64,000 nucleotides of DNA from Paraglaciecola mesophila (GTDB taxonomy: Bacteria > Pseudomonadota > Gammaproteobacteria > Enterobacterales > Alteromonadaceae): contig NZ_CP047656.1 in the NCBI RefSeq assembly GCF_009906955.1, positions 1-64,000 of the forward strand, given 5' to 3'. The notes below the pieces were generated by a model that did no database searches, had not been told where the DNA came from, and saw nothing but the letters and a program-made list of their open reading frames with translations. The position numbers and the translations under genes are program-made. Below, one piece after another: positions 63,939 through 64,000 of the stretch (position 1 is its first letter; every line of letters begins with the position of its first letter).

Positions 63939-64000
63939 ATTGTCCAGCTCGAGCTTGGCATAAAACCCTATTGTATGAAATTTTTGTATGCTTCATAAGT

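Overview
The window reads as chromosome of a marine gammaproteobacterium of the order Alteromonadales, most likely close to Glaciecola/Paraglaciecola/Alteromonas. The basis is conserved gene order (rplY-pth-ychF; lolB-ispE-tRNA-Gln-prs; hemA-prfA-prmC-sirB2-sirB1; divergent bioA/bioBFCD; recC-recB-recD), proteins resembling the E. coli versions, and many c-di-GMP and TonB genes. No phage, plasmid, CRISPR or rRNA locus is visible. The genus is inferred from gene order and protein character, not from a search.

Layout. 1-8.4 kb: the C-terminal part of a CoA-transferase/GNAT fusion, a histone-deacetylase-like amidohydrolase, a response regulator with TPR repeats plus a small lipoprotein (minus strand), ubiF, a DUF885 lipoprotein and a flavin reductase. 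8.4-13 kb: an AGCS symporter, a Met-Leu-Gln-Gln tRNA operon with a clear promoter and terminator, a hypothetical protein and an orphan sugar-type binding protein. 13-25 kb: housekeeping core. The minus strand carries rplY-pth-ychF, an MscS channel and lolB-ispE-tRNA-Gln-prs. The plus strand carries hemA-prfA-prmC, a degenerate HD-GYP response regulator, sirB2 and sirB1. 26.7-32.2 kb: the complete pimeloyl-to-biotin pathway (bioA divergent from bioB-F-C-D) with a BirA-type operator between the divergent genes. 32.5-38.5 kb: a TonB receptor, two very small genes, a quinone-oxidoreductase-like enzyme, an SMP-30/MRJP-like secreted protein and a peroxiredoxin-like protein. 38.8-48.4 kb: recC-recB-recD, overlapping and without ptrA. 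48.4-57.8 kb: a 1434-residue multi-pass sensor-like membrane protein, a DUF2750 gene and its neighbour, a cysteine desulfurase-SufE fusion, an isochorismatase-type hydrolase, a NUP-family protein and a DUF3565 protein. 57.9-64 kb: a SatD-DUF3307 pair behind a striking four-half-site inverted repeat, a minimal 2OG-Fe(II) oxygenase, two diguanylate cyclases and a glycosyltransferase.

The most notable non-coding structure is a 265-bp palindromic element with 22-bp terminal inverted repeats and two large internal stems. It is present twice in opposite orientation around sirB1, about 97% identical by my own alignment. Decayed or solo ends occur at five more places, including one that supplies the last codons of recD. 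The best candidates for under-described biology are this element family, the 1434-residue membrane protein, the SatD/DUF3307 operator module and the desulfurase-SufE fusion.

Start codons were moved from the longest open frame wherever a ribosome-binding site, signal peptide or family length argued for it (prs, recC, the peroxiredoxin, DUF2750, SMP-30-like, NUP, lolB and others).
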